From positions 1 through 8,912 of the forward strand of contig JAICMB010000107.1 of the NCBI GenBank assembly GCA_025929455.1: a stretch of 8,912 nucleotides of DNA, read 5' to 3'. Below, in pieces: positions 1-7,653 of the stretch (position 1 is its first letter; every line of letters starts with the position of its first letter). The position numbers were made by a program, and so were the translations under genes. The stretch is from Bryobacteraceae bacterium. GTDB lineage: Bacteria > Acidobacteriota > Terriglobia > Bryobacterales > Bryobacteraceae. The notes under the pieces are model-generated. The model was not told where the DNA came from. It was given only the letters and a program-made list of their open reading frames with translations, and did not search any database.

Positions 1-42
1 CGTGATACCATGGGATTTCCCCTTGATCGAGGTTTCCGCACT

Positions 43-744
43 GTGGATAGGGCTACCCGCAAAGAATTAAAGAGTGACAAGTTTGTTCTGGAAGTGCAGC
101 ATGGCGTGGACTACGTCAGCGAGCACCGCCAGGCTCTGATCCGCTGGAGCGTGGTCGGGGTCGTCGTGCTGCTGGTCGTCGTAGGAATTTACTTCTACAC
201 GCGGCACGAGGGCATCGCGCGCGCCGAAGCGTTGCAGAACGCCATGCAGGTGGTGAACGCGCAAGTGGGCGCGCCCAACTCGCCGTACGCGCAAACGTTC
301 CCTACGCAGGCGGATAAGGACAAAGCGGAGATTAAGACCTTCACGGACCTGGCGGCGCGCTATCCGGGCAGCAACGAGGGGGTCATCGCGGAGTTTTACC
401 TGGGCGCGCTCAACTCGGAACAGGGCAACATCGACGCCGCGATCAAGCACTTCAAGGCGGTCGCGGACTCCGACCGGTCCTACTCGACGATCGGCAAGCT
501 GGCGCTGGGACGCCTGTACGCGGCGCAGGGCAATCTGCAGCAGGCCGAGGCGACGGTGCAGTCGGTGATCGATCATCCGAATGCACTGGTATCGAAAGAC
601 CAGGCGACCATCGTGCTGGCCGAGATCGTGGGACCGAAAGACCCTGCCAAAGCGCGCAAGCTTCTCGAACCGCTGCGGGCGAGCGACCGCTCTGCCGTAA
701 GCAAGGCCGCGCTGACGGAACTGAGCCAGCTTCCGCAGAAGTGA
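43..744 (+). CDS. Membrane-anchored tetratricopeptide-repeat protein (YfgM-like topology)
   Basis: A 233-residue protein with a short basic cytoplasmic N-terminus, one membrane helix at about residues 35-52 (rich in V and L, followed by YFYTRHE), and a helical extracytoplasmic part. From about residue 95 to the end that part has TPR-like pairs, for example around FYLGALNSEQGNIDAAIKHF and LALGRLYAAQGNLQQAEATV. The layout resembles bacterial YfgM-type proteins, which link the Sec translocon to periplasmic chaperones; that role is only inferred. I chose the GTG at 43 because it gives the N-terminus MDRATRKELKSDKF, which I recognise from relatives, and because GAGG at 29-32 lies ten bases upstream. 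An in-frame ATG at 10 would add 11 residues with no visible Shine-Dalgarno sequence, though the window starts too close to judge. The stop overlaps the next gene by four bases, so the two are probably cotranscribed. Confidence 0.82.
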   Translation: MDRATRKELKSDKFVLEVQHGVDYVSEHRQALIRWSVVGVVVLLVVVGIYFYTRHEGIARAEALQNAMQVVNAQVGAPNSPYAQTFPTQADKDKAEIKTFTDLAARYPGSNEGVIAEFYLGALNSEQGNIDAAIKHFKAVADSDRSYSTIGKLALGRLYAAQGNLQQAEATVQSVIDHPNALVSKDQATIVLAEIVGPKDPAKARKLLEPLRASDRSAVSKAALTELSQLPQK

Positions 745-1880
745 CGGAGCGGCCGCTCCGGCATCTGCGCTTTCCCTCGGACAAGAGCCGCGGACGGCGC
801 TATCCCGAACCGGCGCATCCGTACCGCAACGATTTTCAACGCGACCGCGACCGCCTGATTCACTCCCGCGCCTTTCGGCGGCTGGAGAACAAGACGCAGG
901 TATTCACGGCGGGCATCTCCGATCATTTTCGAAATCGTTTAACGCACACCATTGAAGTGACGCAGATCGCCCGCACAGCGGCGGCGGCGCTGGGTTTGAA
1001 TGAGGACCTGACTGAAGCGCTGGCGCTGGGCCACGATCTGGGTCACCCCCCGTTCGGGCACGCCGGCGAGGAAGAACTCGACCGCCAGATGCGGCGGTTC
1101 GGCGACGCGTTTGAGCACAACCTGCACGCGCTGCGGATTGTCGAGAAGTTCGAACAGCGGTATGCGCGTTTTCCGGGCCTGAATTTGACGTTTGAAGTGC
1201 GCGAAGGGATTGCGAAGCACTCGCGGGATTTCGAGCCTGGCGAATCGGCGGAAGCGGACGAATATCTGCCGGGGCTGCGGCCGCCGCTGGAGGCGCAGTT
1301 GATCGATCTGGCCGACGAAGCGGCGTATGATACGGCGGATCTCGATGACGCGTATTCGGCAAAGATGTTCGAATTGGCGGACGCTGCAGCCGCGGTTCCG
1401 GCGCTGGCGCGAATTTATGAGCGCGTCGTGGGACGTTTCCCGGGCGCGACGGAGCGCGTCGTGTTTTATGAGACCCTCCGTGTGCTGGTGGACGAACTGG
1501 TAACCGGACTGATCGCCGGCACGGCACGCGCGTGCGACGACGCGGGCATAGCGGGTTCGGACGCAGTTCGCAGCGCGCCCCGGCTGGCGCGATTCACGGA
1601 CGAGACCAGCGCAACCAATGCGCGGTTGAAAGCGTTCCTGCGCGAGCGCGTGTATTTCGCCGAGCCACTACAAGCCGAGCGGACGGCCTCCGCGCGACGC
1701 GTGGGCAAGCTCTTCCAGTTTTTCCTGCAACATCCGGAAGAGTTGCCGCCCGGCTACGTGGAGGACGAGCGCGGTGAGCCGCTGCACCGCGTGGTATGCG
1801 ACTACATCGCGGGCATGACGGACGGGTATTTTGAGCGGTGCTACCGGGCGCTGGGCGGGCAACCCGGTATGCTCCGTTAA
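741..1880 (+). CDS. dgt: dGTPase-like HD-domain deoxynucleoside triphosphate triphosphohydrolase
   Basis: A 379-residue cytosolic enzyme of the family that hydrolyses dNTPs to the deoxynucleoside and inorganic triphosphate, helping to control dNTP pools. The N-terminal signature HSRAFRRLENKTQVF is at residues 41-55. HD-domain metal ligands are visible as H69 (RLTHT) and H98-D99 (GHDLGHPPFGHAGE), with D192 (LADEAAY) the likely fourth. FEHN at 124-127 and EGIAKHS at 155-161 are further family motifs. The length is normal for the family. The start is a GTG in GTGA, overlapping the TPR gene's TGA. No strong Shine-Dalgarno sequence precedes it, so translation is probably coupled. Relatives usually read HDLDD after the fourth ligand; here it is ADLDD (A199). 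The preferred nucleotide cannot be read from sequence, so dGTPase is the family name rather than a proven specificity. Confidence 0.93.
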   Translation: MTERPLRHLRFPSDKSRGRRYPEPAHPYRNDFQRDRDRLIHSRAFRRLENKTQVFTAGISDHFRNRLTHTIEVTQIARTAAAALGLNEDLTEALALGHDLGHPPFGHAGEEELDRQMRRFGDAFEHNLHALRIVEKFEQRYARFPGLNLTFEVREGIAKHSRDFEPGESAEADEYLPGLRPPLEAQLIDLADEAAYDTADLDDAYSAKMFELADAAAAVPALARIYERVVGRFPGATERVVFYETLRVLVDELVTGLIAGTARACDDAGIAGSDAVRSAPRLARFTDETSATNARLKAFLRERVYFAEPLQAERTASARRVGKLFQFFLQHPEELPPGYVEDERGEPLHRVVCDYIAGMTDGYFERCYRALGGQPGMLR

Positions 1881-4800
1881 AAGCGGTACTTCAGGCCGAA
1901 CTGGATCTGCCGCATGGGCGTTGCCAGCGATGTAATGACCGCGGCGGCGCCGGGACCGTCATCGATGAAATTATCCGGCTGCGCGAAATTCGGGTGATTC
2001 AGCATATTGAAAAATTCCGCGCGGAACTCCACGCGCTGTGATTCCGTGAGCGCAAATTCTTTGCGAATAGCGGCGTCCAGGCGATTGAAGCCCGGTCCGA
2101 TCAGAACATTGCGGCCTGAATTGCCGAAGGTGTAATCCGCGGGAAGCGTGAAGGCGTTCAAGTCAAACCAGTTGTTCGGATCGCGCTGTCCGGACGGCAG
2201 GTTGCCGTTCGCAATGCGGTTCGCCCGCACGACGCCCTGATCGCCAGTGTTCGAAGGGTCGTAGCCGAGCAGAGGCGAGAACGGAAAGCCGGCGGCGAGC
2301 ACGTAGATACCTCCGAGATGCCAACCGCCCAACGCCAGATCGAGCGCGCGATTGTTCGCCAGGTAGCGGCGCCCTTTGCCGAACGGAAGTTCGTAGTCGA
2401 AGCTGAAGACCCAGCGCCAGCGCTGGTCGAAATCGGCGAGTCCTTTCTCGGAGCGCAGGTTATAGCTGTTCTGAGGGAACGGCATGGCGCAGCAGATCTC
2501 CGGCAGATCGTTGATGGCCTTGCTGTAGGTATACGCACTCAGGAACGACAGCCCGTGCGTGTAGCGTTTCTCAGCCTTGATCTGCAGTGAATTGTACGTC
2601 GAATTGCCGCGATTCTGAATGGCGGTGAATGGGCCCCAGTTCGGGTACGGCCGGCGCGACTGCACATCGCCCGGACCCGGAATGGGCACCTGGTTCGGGT
2701 CCGTGAGTACCTGTAAGTGTGTACCTTTCGATCCGGCGTATGCAATCTCCACCGAAATGGCGGACGGGAGCGCCTGCTGGATCGCGAAATTCCACTCCTG
2801 ATAGTAAGGCGTCTTCAGGTGCGTATCGGCGCTCGTGACCGGAGCGTCAACCGCCGCGGCGGGATCGATGGACGGAAAACCTTGGCTGACGGTCAGCAGC
2901 GGCGTAATGCCGTCGCTGATGAAAAATGGCTGGTAATAGAACGGCAGGTTGTACGCGAGTTGGAGCGGAGCGGCGGTGCGAATCTCTTGCCCGGAATAGA
3001 AAATTCCGTAAGCGCTACGCACGACCGTACGGCTGAACGGGCTCCAGGCGAAACCCACGCGCGGAGAAAAGTTCAGGTGATCCATGTCGACGAGGCCGCG
3101 CGACGCGCCGTTTTGACCGGCGACCAGGAGTTGTCCGGTCGCATAGTCGAAGTTGCTCTGCTTGTTGTTCACTTCCTCAATCGGCGAGAAGTGGTCGTAC
3201 CGGACACCGAGGTTCAGCGTGAGATGGGAGTTTACTTTGAAATCGTCTTGCACGAATCCGCTCGGGACGTGCTGGCGATTACCGAGGTCGAGTAGCGATG
3301 CGATGGTGGACGAGGTTGGCAGTCCGAGCAGCTCATCCGCGAGGGAGATGCCGCCGTCGTCGGTAGCCGGGTCCCTGGTGAACTGGCCGGTGAACGTGAA
3401 CGTGCCGTTAGGAGAAGGCAACTGGAAGATATTGAACTGGCTCCAGCGCATCTCAAAACCGAGTTTGATGGTGTGCCGCCCGCGAATCAGGTTTACGACA
3501 TCCGTGATCTGCCGCTCCTGGCTCGACAGAATGGTCGGAGCGTAGCTCGGATCGCCGACGCGGCGATAACCGCTCGGCGAGAACAGCGTGATGCCCGTCG
3601 TTCCAGGATTAATCGGGACACCGGGCACTCGCAGATCTTCTGGCGGCGCGACGTTGCCGCCCTCCGGCACGCCGCGGCGGACGTGCACGTAGTTGAAGCC
3701 GAGCCGCAGCTCGTTGATGCTCGTCGGAGTGAACGTGTGGGTGTAGCCGAGCGCGGCGCCCATGGTATCTTCAAAGCCGTTTCCGGTGCTGGAGCCCCCG
3801 CCGTTGGCTAGACCGGGCAGCGGCGCCGGACGAAAATCCGTGCGGCCGCTCATGGACCAGCGGAAGAACAGTTGGTCAACGGTAGACATGTTGTAGTCCC
3901 CGCGGAAATCCCCCTGGTCGATGCGGTCGTGCTCAGCGGGGAAAATGACGTAGTTGTTCTTCAGTTTGTCCGCCTGATTGGGAAGCGGGTAGAGCGCCAT
4001 GATGTTGCTTGCGATCGGATCGATGCGATTCGCGGGGATGATATTGCCGGCAAATGCCGAGCGCGTGCCCGTCACCGGGTCGTACGTCTCGGGATCGTAA
4101 ATCACCGGGTTGCCCGGACCGGAGAAGTCGCCGGCGCGCTGCGCGGCGGTAGGTACGGACGATACGGAAGGCAGCGGGTTGTGAATGATCGTGCCCTGAT
4201 AATCGCCGAACCAGAACAACTTGTCGCGCTTGATCGGACCGCCTATGGTGGCCCCAAACTGATTCTGCTGGAACGACGCCTTCTTCGCGGTGGGGTCTTC
4301 GAAGTAATCGCGCACATCGAACGCGGAGTTGCGCAGGAACTCGAAAAGACTGCCGTGGTACGAGTTGGTGCCGGACTTGATAATGGCGTTGATGACCGCG
4401 CCGCCGCTGCGTCCGCACTCGGCAGAGTAGGAGTTGGTCTGGATCTTGAACTCCTGGATCGCGTCCACGTGGGTGCGGAGCACCACGCCGCCGTTATCGT
4501 TGGAGTTGTTGTCGATGCCATCGAGCAGGAAGTTATTCAGCGTGCCGCGCGCGCCATTCGCAACGAAGCTATCCTGGCCGCCGGTGCTGGCGCCGCCGGT
4601 GTTGCCATTGGTGCCCGCCGCGGTCTCCACTACTCCGGTCGTTAGCGTCGCGAGCTGGATGTAGTCGCGGCCGTTGAGCGGAAGCTCCGTCATTACATTC
4701 GACGTGATCACGGTACCGAGCGAGGAGGTTTCGCTTTGGATCGGCGGGGCTTCGGCGGTAACGAGGACGTTTTCGCTGACCTGGCCGATCTGCATATCGA

Positions 4801-5104
4801 ACTCGATGCGCAGCCGCTCCTGCACCTGCACTCTGATGTTCTCCCGAGTCGAGGAGCGGAACCCGGGAGCGGCGGTCGTGATGTTGTACGTGCCGACGTG
4901 CAGAGGTGGCGAGGTGTAATCGCCATTCGCGTCCGAGTGGACCACGGTGGTCGCGTTGGTGTTCGTTTGCGTGATCGTGACCGTTGCCGACGGCACTGCC
5001 GCGCCGGCCGGGTCGTGAATGGTTCCGGTGATGGTACCGGTATCAACCTGCGCGAACAGGGGGATGGCCGGCATCAGGCATAACAACAAAAGTCGTTTTG
5101 TCAT
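1877..5104 (-). CDS. Oar-like TonB-dependent outer-membrane receptor with carboxypeptidase-regulatory-like domain
   Basis: A 1075-residue outer-membrane protein. The N-terminus MTKRLLLLCLMPAIPLFAQ is a signal peptide with likely cleavage after LFA. Residues about 24-105 form a CarboxypepD_reg-like beta-sandwich (TITGTIHDPAGAAVPSATV ... GDYTSPPLHVGTYNI). A plug domain follows at about 114-225 with the hallmark LPLNGRD at 141-147 and NFLLDGIDNN. The rest is a beta-barrel ending in QFGLKYRF, the terminal aromatic expected for BAM-dependent insertion. Such Oar/SusC-like receptors are very numerous in Acidobacteriota and import large ligands using TonB energy; the ligand here is unknown. The ATG at 5104 is preferred over the GTG at 5113 because a GAG lies about eight bases upstream of it and it gives a cleaner signal peptide. 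The gene is convergent with dgt and divergent from the Tat-exported protein. No frameshift is visible. Confidence 0.93.
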   Translation of the reverse strand: MTKRLLLLCLMPAIPLFAQVDTGTITGTIHDPAGAAVPSATVTITQTNTNATTVVHSDANGDYTSPPLHVGTYNITTAAPGFRSSTRENIRVQVQERLRIEFDMQIGQVSENVLVTAEAPPIQSETSSLGTVITSNVMTELPLNGRDYIQLATLTTGVVETAAGTNGNTGGASTGGQDSFVANGARGTLNNFLLDGIDNNSNDNGGVVLRTHVDAIQEFKIQTNSYSAECGRSGGAVINAIIKSGTNSYHGSLFEFLRNSAFDVRDYFEDPTAKKASFQQNQFGATIGGPIKRDKLFWFGDYQGTIIHNPLPSVSSVPTAAQRAGDFSGPGNPVIYDPETYDPVTGTRSAFAGNIIPANRIDPIASNIMALYPLPNQADKLKNNYVIFPAEHDRIDQGDFRGDYNMSTVDQLFFRWSMSGRTDFRPAPLPGLANGGGSSTGNGFEDTMGAALGYTHTFTPTSINELRLGFNYVHVRRGVPEGGNVAPPEDLRVPGVPINPGTTGITLFSPSGYRRVGDPSYAPTILSSQERQITDVVNLIRGRHTIKLGFEMRWSQFNIFQLPSPNGTFTFTGQFTRDPATDDGGISLADELLGLPTSSTIASLLDLGNRQHVPSGFVQDDFKVNSHLTLNLGVRYDHFSPIEEVNNKQSNFDYATGQLLVAGQNGASRGLVDMDHLNFSPRVGFAWSPFSRTVVRSAYGIFYSGQEIRTAAPLQLAYNLPFYYQPFFISDGITPLLTVSQGFPSIDPAAAVDAPVTSADTHLKTPYYQEWNFAIQQALPSAISVEIAYAGSKGTHLQVLTDPNQVPIPGPGDVQSRRPYPNWGPFTAIQNRGNSTYNSLQIKAEKRYTHGLSFLSAYTYSKAINDLPEICCAMPFPQNSYNLRSEKGLADFDQRWRWVFSFDYELPFGKGRRYLANNRALDLALGGWHLGGIYVLAAGFPFSPLLGYDPSNTGDQGVVRANRIANGNLPSGQRDPNNWFDLNAFTLPADYTFGNSGRNVLIGPGFNRLDAAIRKEFALTESQRVEFRAEFFNMLNHPNFAQPDNFIDDGPGAAAVITSLATPMRQIQFGLKYRF

Positions 5105-5154
5105 CGGTAACACTCGATTTTTTTAATTTTGCTTGCGACTACGAGACGGTTTGG
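5105..5154. promoter_or_regulatory. Short divergent intergenic region
   Basis: About 50 bases separate the receptor start from the divergent exported-protein start. It includes an AT-rich tract (a run of T then TAATTTT, about 5117-5130) that stands out from the GC-rich surroundings. Any promoters and regulator sites for both genes must lie here or extend into the coding sequences. I see no clear inverted repeat. Confidence 0.4.
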
Positions 5155-6741
5155 ATGAGTATAGCATTCATGGAACTAGGAAAGGTCGGACGGCGTGGGT
5201 TCTTGAGTGCAATGGCCGGTGCCGGAGTTGCATCGGCGGCGATTTCGAACACCGGACCGGCTGCCCACAACTGGGACGGCTACGATTTCGGATGCGCCCC
5301 GGCATCGGCGGACCGTCTGGACCAGGGTCCGTTCAGCATCCAGCAGGACGAGGGCTGGCGGACTCTCGCGACCACCACGCCGTCGAGCGCGCATATCCGC
5401 AATTACGGGCTCGGGCTGGTCGGCTACACGTGGGAGGAGAACGGCCCGTCCATCCCGGTACGCAAAGGACAGGAGACGCTCGCGCACGCGGTGGAGAAGA
5501 TGGCGAGCCTGCCGTTCGTTGATGTGCTGTACATTCGCTGCGACTGGCGCGACGTGCAGTCTCGCCCCGGGCGTCTGGACATGAACCCCGTGTTCGAGTT
5601 GACGCGGGGCGCGGCGCAACGGCACGGCCTGCGGTTCGCGTTTCGCATCCAACTTTCAAATCCCGAGTTCGAGCCGCAACAGATCGCCATGCCGGCATTT
5701 TTGCGGGACAAGGTGCCGCTGGTGAAAATCGGAAAGAAAGCGCGCCACGGCCGCGATGTGGAGTTCGTCGAACCGCGCTACGATCACCCGGAATTTCAGC
5801 ACGCGTTTCGTGAGCTGAACGAATTGCTTGCGGCGAAGTTCGATGGCGATCTGCTGCTGGAGTGGATGGATCTGATGCAGTACGGATTCTGGGGCGAGGG
5901 TCACACCAGCGAGTTGCCGAATCCCTTTCCGGATTATCTGACGGCGCAGCGCACGTTCCTGGCAATGACGCGCCTGCAGTTGGCAACGTGGAAGAAGACG
6001 CCGCTCGCCGCGAATACCGAGCCGGACATCAGCTCAGTCGGAAACACGGAGGTGTTGGACTTGGCGGTGCGCTCCGGCTGCTGGCTGAGGTCGGACAGCA
6101 TCATCACTGAAGAGCCGATCCAAATAGAAGAACTCGGCAATCGTCCGCCGTGGCTGGCGGCTGTCATGGAGGACGGTGGACTCCGGCATTACGACGTCGC
6201 GCGCATTCCTGTAGACGCCGCGGGCGTCAACCTGCGCGAGAACGCCCTGTTGCACGTGCTGGATTTGGGGGCGAACTACTGGTCGTTATGGACCGAGGCG
6301 GACAATCTGGTGCGCTACAACGAGCGCTACCCCGACGGATTTCGCGCGCTGCAGAGACGCATGGGTTACCGTGTGCGGCCGGCGTGGATTTGGCAACGCA
6401 AGCGATACGGCGCGATGGAGTTAATCGTTGGCGTGGCAAACGATGGTGTCGCGGGAGTACCCGGCGTGCTGAGGCTAACGGCGGCGTCGGCGGACGGACG
6501 GATGCGGGTGAGCGGGTCGCTCGATGGCGGACATCCCCACGCGGGCAAGGTGCGGCAGGCTTCGCTGATACTGCCGAAGGAAGCGGAAGGTGCGGAGGTG
6601 CGCATCAGCGCTGAGTTAGAGACCAAGGGCGGCGTGCGGCGGCCGGTGCAGTGGGCCTGCGCGCAGCCGCTAGCACCGGATGGGTTCCTGACCGTGCACA
6701 TCGAACCCGCCGGAGCGCGCGGCTGGCTGAAGGGGGTGTGA
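5155..6741 (+). CDS. Tat-exported protein resembling a TIM-barrel glycoside hydrolase
   Basis: A 528-residue protein with a twin-arginine signal (GRRGFLSAM, R13-R14, then a mild AG-rich hydrophobic stretch). The mature part resembles clan-A glycoside-hydrolase barrels. LYIRCDWRDVQSRPGRLD at 125-142 matches the strand-plus-W pattern of GH5/GH42/DUF4832-like proteins. LMQYGFWGEGH, ending at H250, puts a candidate acid/base E248 after a WGE motif, as in DUF4832-type proteins. E319/E320 (ITEEP) are possible nucleophile candidates. The last 120 or so residues look like a beta-sandwich (MELIVGVANDGVAGVPGVLRL). I do not recognise a named family with certainty, and the substrate is unknown. ATG 5155 has GAG nine bases upstream; ATG 5170 is also credible and keeps the Tat motif. 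A longer reading from 5098 would overlap the receptor and displace the signal peptide. It lies divergent from the receptor, suggesting envelope glycan processing (inference). Confidence 0.72.
   Translation: MSIAFMELGKVGRRGFLSAMAGAGVASAAISNTGPAAHNWDGYDFGCAPASADRLDQGPFSIQQDEGWRTLATTTPSSAHIRNYGLGLVGYTWEENGPSIPVRKGQETLAHAVEKMASLPFVDVLYIRCDWRDVQSRPGRLDMNPVFELTRGAAQRHGLRFAFRIQLSNPEFEPQQIAMPAFLRDKVPLVKIGKKARHGRDVEFVEPRYDHPEFQHAFRELNELLAAKFDGDLLLEWMDLMQYGFWGEGHTSELPNPFPDYLTAQRTFLAMTRLQLATWKKTPLAANTEPDISSVGNTEVLDLAVRSGCWLRSDSIITEEPIQIEELGNRPPWLAAVMEDGGLRHYDVARIPVDAAGVNLRENALLHVLDLGANYWSLWTEADNLVRYNERYPDGFRALQRRMGYRVRPAWIWQRKRYGAMELIVGVANDGVAGVPGVLRLTAASADGRMRVSGSLDGGHPHAGKVRQASLILPKEAEGAEVRISAELETKGGVRRPVQWACAQPLAPDGFLTVHIEPAGARGWLKGV
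5158..5163 (-). promoter_or_regulatory. Candidate -10 box for the TonB-dependent receptor
   Basis: On the minus strand this reads TATACT, one mismatch from TATAAT. It would start transcription about 48 bases before the receptor ATG. No convincing -35 hexamer lies 16-18 bases upstream. The site falls just after the ATG at 5155 of the divergent gene, so the two expression units would be very tightly interleaved. This is weak, motif-only evidence. Confidence 0.3.
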
Positions 6742-6758
6742 GTTCGCACTCCGCCCGC

Positions 6759-7104
6759 TCATATCACGTCCGCAAAACTCTTTCGCAACTTGTGCTTGCG
6801 AACCATGCGTCAGCACGAATCCCAGGATTTGCGCGAGGTCGCGCATGAACACGCCCGGCGCCGAAAGCAACCAGCACAGCCCGAGCGTGAACGGGAATTG
6901 CGGCACCGATAACACCGGCAACCATAGCGCGGTCGCGGGTACGCCGCCGCGCAACACAAGCAGCAGAACCAGAAAAACGCCGAGCGCGAACAGTTCCGTC
7001 ACGATGCCCAACTCGCGTATTTCACCGGTAGCGCCTTCACCGGGAACACCAGCTTCTTCACGAAATCACGGTGTTCCGCGATCAATCCGGGAGAGCGCCC
7101 CGCG
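6759..7104 (-). repeat. Direct repeat, left (decayed) copy of permease sequence
   Basis: This copy matches 8241-8784 in the same orientation, with gaps. The match begins exactly at the stop-codon region (TCA) and runs to the GGGAGAGCGCCCCGC block. The bases outside the stop differ between copies, so the left limit coincides with the gene end. The two copies lie about 1.5 kb apart and flank the tsaB remnant and the toxin-antitoxin operon, which could allow recombination between them. Confidence 0.85.
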
Positions 7105-7115
7105 CCCTCGCGCGC
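6759..7115 (-). pseudogene. Decayed ABC-2 polysaccharide-export-type permease fragment
   Basis: This is a degenerate copy of the permease at 8241-8912, on the same strand. It keeps the native C-terminal codons (ADVI then TGA, stop at 6759-6761) and long matching stretches: VTELFALGVFLVLLL and GGVPATALWLPVL in one frame, RSPGLIAEHRDFVKKLVFPV in another. Between 6809 and 7009 it aligns without gaps to 8482-8682, with about 15 differences by my hand count. Disabling changes are a 4-base loss near 6795, an internal loss of nearly 190 bases (junction about 6805-6808, matching intact 8291-8481, residues about 145-208), and a single-base loss near 7010-7020 that shifts frame before the VKKLVFP segment. 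Similarity fades near 7110-7115, so the N-terminal part is missing. It cannot make a working permease. Confidence 0.85.
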
Positions 7116-7176
7116 GAAGACCACGTGGTATCGACGCTGAAATCGTACAACTTTGAGTCGCGCGTGGTTCCGGTAC

Positions 7177-7552
7177 AGGAGATCGGTCCTTTCGAATCTG
7201 CGGGCGCTTACGTATTTCTGGAACCGCGCTCTGTGTGCGCCGGTGTTGGACACGCGGCGCGGCGAGGTGTATGGCGGCCTGTACGACGACACGCTGGAGC
7301 CGCTGCGGCCGGAGTCCGTGGGCAGATTCGCGGATTGGTTGTCCTCGCTGCCCGAGGGACGGAACTGATCGCAACGGATGCGGCGCCGTTCCGCGCGCTG
7401 GCGCCGGACGTCACGGTTGCCGCACGCGCGCTACCGGGGACCGTTGGTGTGATGCCGAGATGCTGTTGCGAGCGGGCGCGCCGTGCGACCCGGCCGCGCT
7501 CGATGCGAATTACGTGCGGCGCTCGGATGCGGAACTGCTGTGGAGCGAGTGA
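7177..7552 (+). pseudogene. tsaB: tsaB remnant, C-terminal half with two frameshifts
   Basis: TsaB (YeaZ) partners TsaD in making the t6A modification of tRNA. The remnant carries recognisable TsaB pieces in three frames: LSNLRAL then APVLDTRRGEVYGGLYDD (7189-7281), TELIATDAAPFRALAPDVTV after a shift near 7357, and EMLLRAGAPCDPAALDANY, then VRRSDAELLWSE, to the TGA at 7550-7552 after a shift near 7454. Both shifts fit loss of one base beside a G run (GAG-GG-ACG and ATG-CC-GAG); restoring one base at each rejoins the family-like reading LPEG-TELIAT and GVM-AEMLL. The N-terminal half, with the start and the ASKH-fold nucleotide-binding region, is absent. The family is normally about 220-230 residues; about 125 codons remain. 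A functional tsaB is expected elsewhere because t6A synthesis is generally essential. Confidence 0.78.
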
Positions 7553-7653
7553 CCGCGGGGTGAGCGAGCGCTATCCCGACGGATCTGCGCGTACAGGCGA
7601 TGCCTAGCGGGTGCCGCGCTCAAAACGGTCCGGTTGCGGCAAAGTTTGACGCG
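7553..7653. other. Intergenic remainder of the decay zone
   Basis: About 100 bases between the tsaB remnant stop and the toxin stop. A stretch at about 7563-7585 closely resembles 6321-6343 within the hydrolase-like gene (both encode ERYPDG). I see no confident terminator, RNA gene or ORF. Confidence 0.35.

Noticed and set aside
3872..4645. A 257-codon open frame on the + strand inside the TonB-dependent receptor gene
   Set aside because: It is antisense to a clearly recognisable receptor with unbroken family motifs. The translation is low-complexity V/A/R-rich, as expected from GC-rich shadow frames.
5098..5154. Upstream extension of the exported protein to the ATG at 5098
   Set aside because: It would overlap the receptor start and bury the twin-arginine signal about 30 residues inside the protein. 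ATG 5155 or 5170 gives a normal Tat signal peptide.
6670..7011. A 113-codon minus-strand frame reading as a small membrane protein
   Set aside because: The hydrophobic part is a permease fragment. After the internal deletion the frame leaves the permease reading and runs antisense into the hydrolase-like gene, so it is not a separate gene.
7071..7607. A 178-codon + strand frame across the decay zone
   Set aside because: It joins antisense permease sequence to one of three tsaB frames. Only its middle part (TELIATDAAPF...) is TsaB-like, so it is a chance fusion across a pseudogene boundary.
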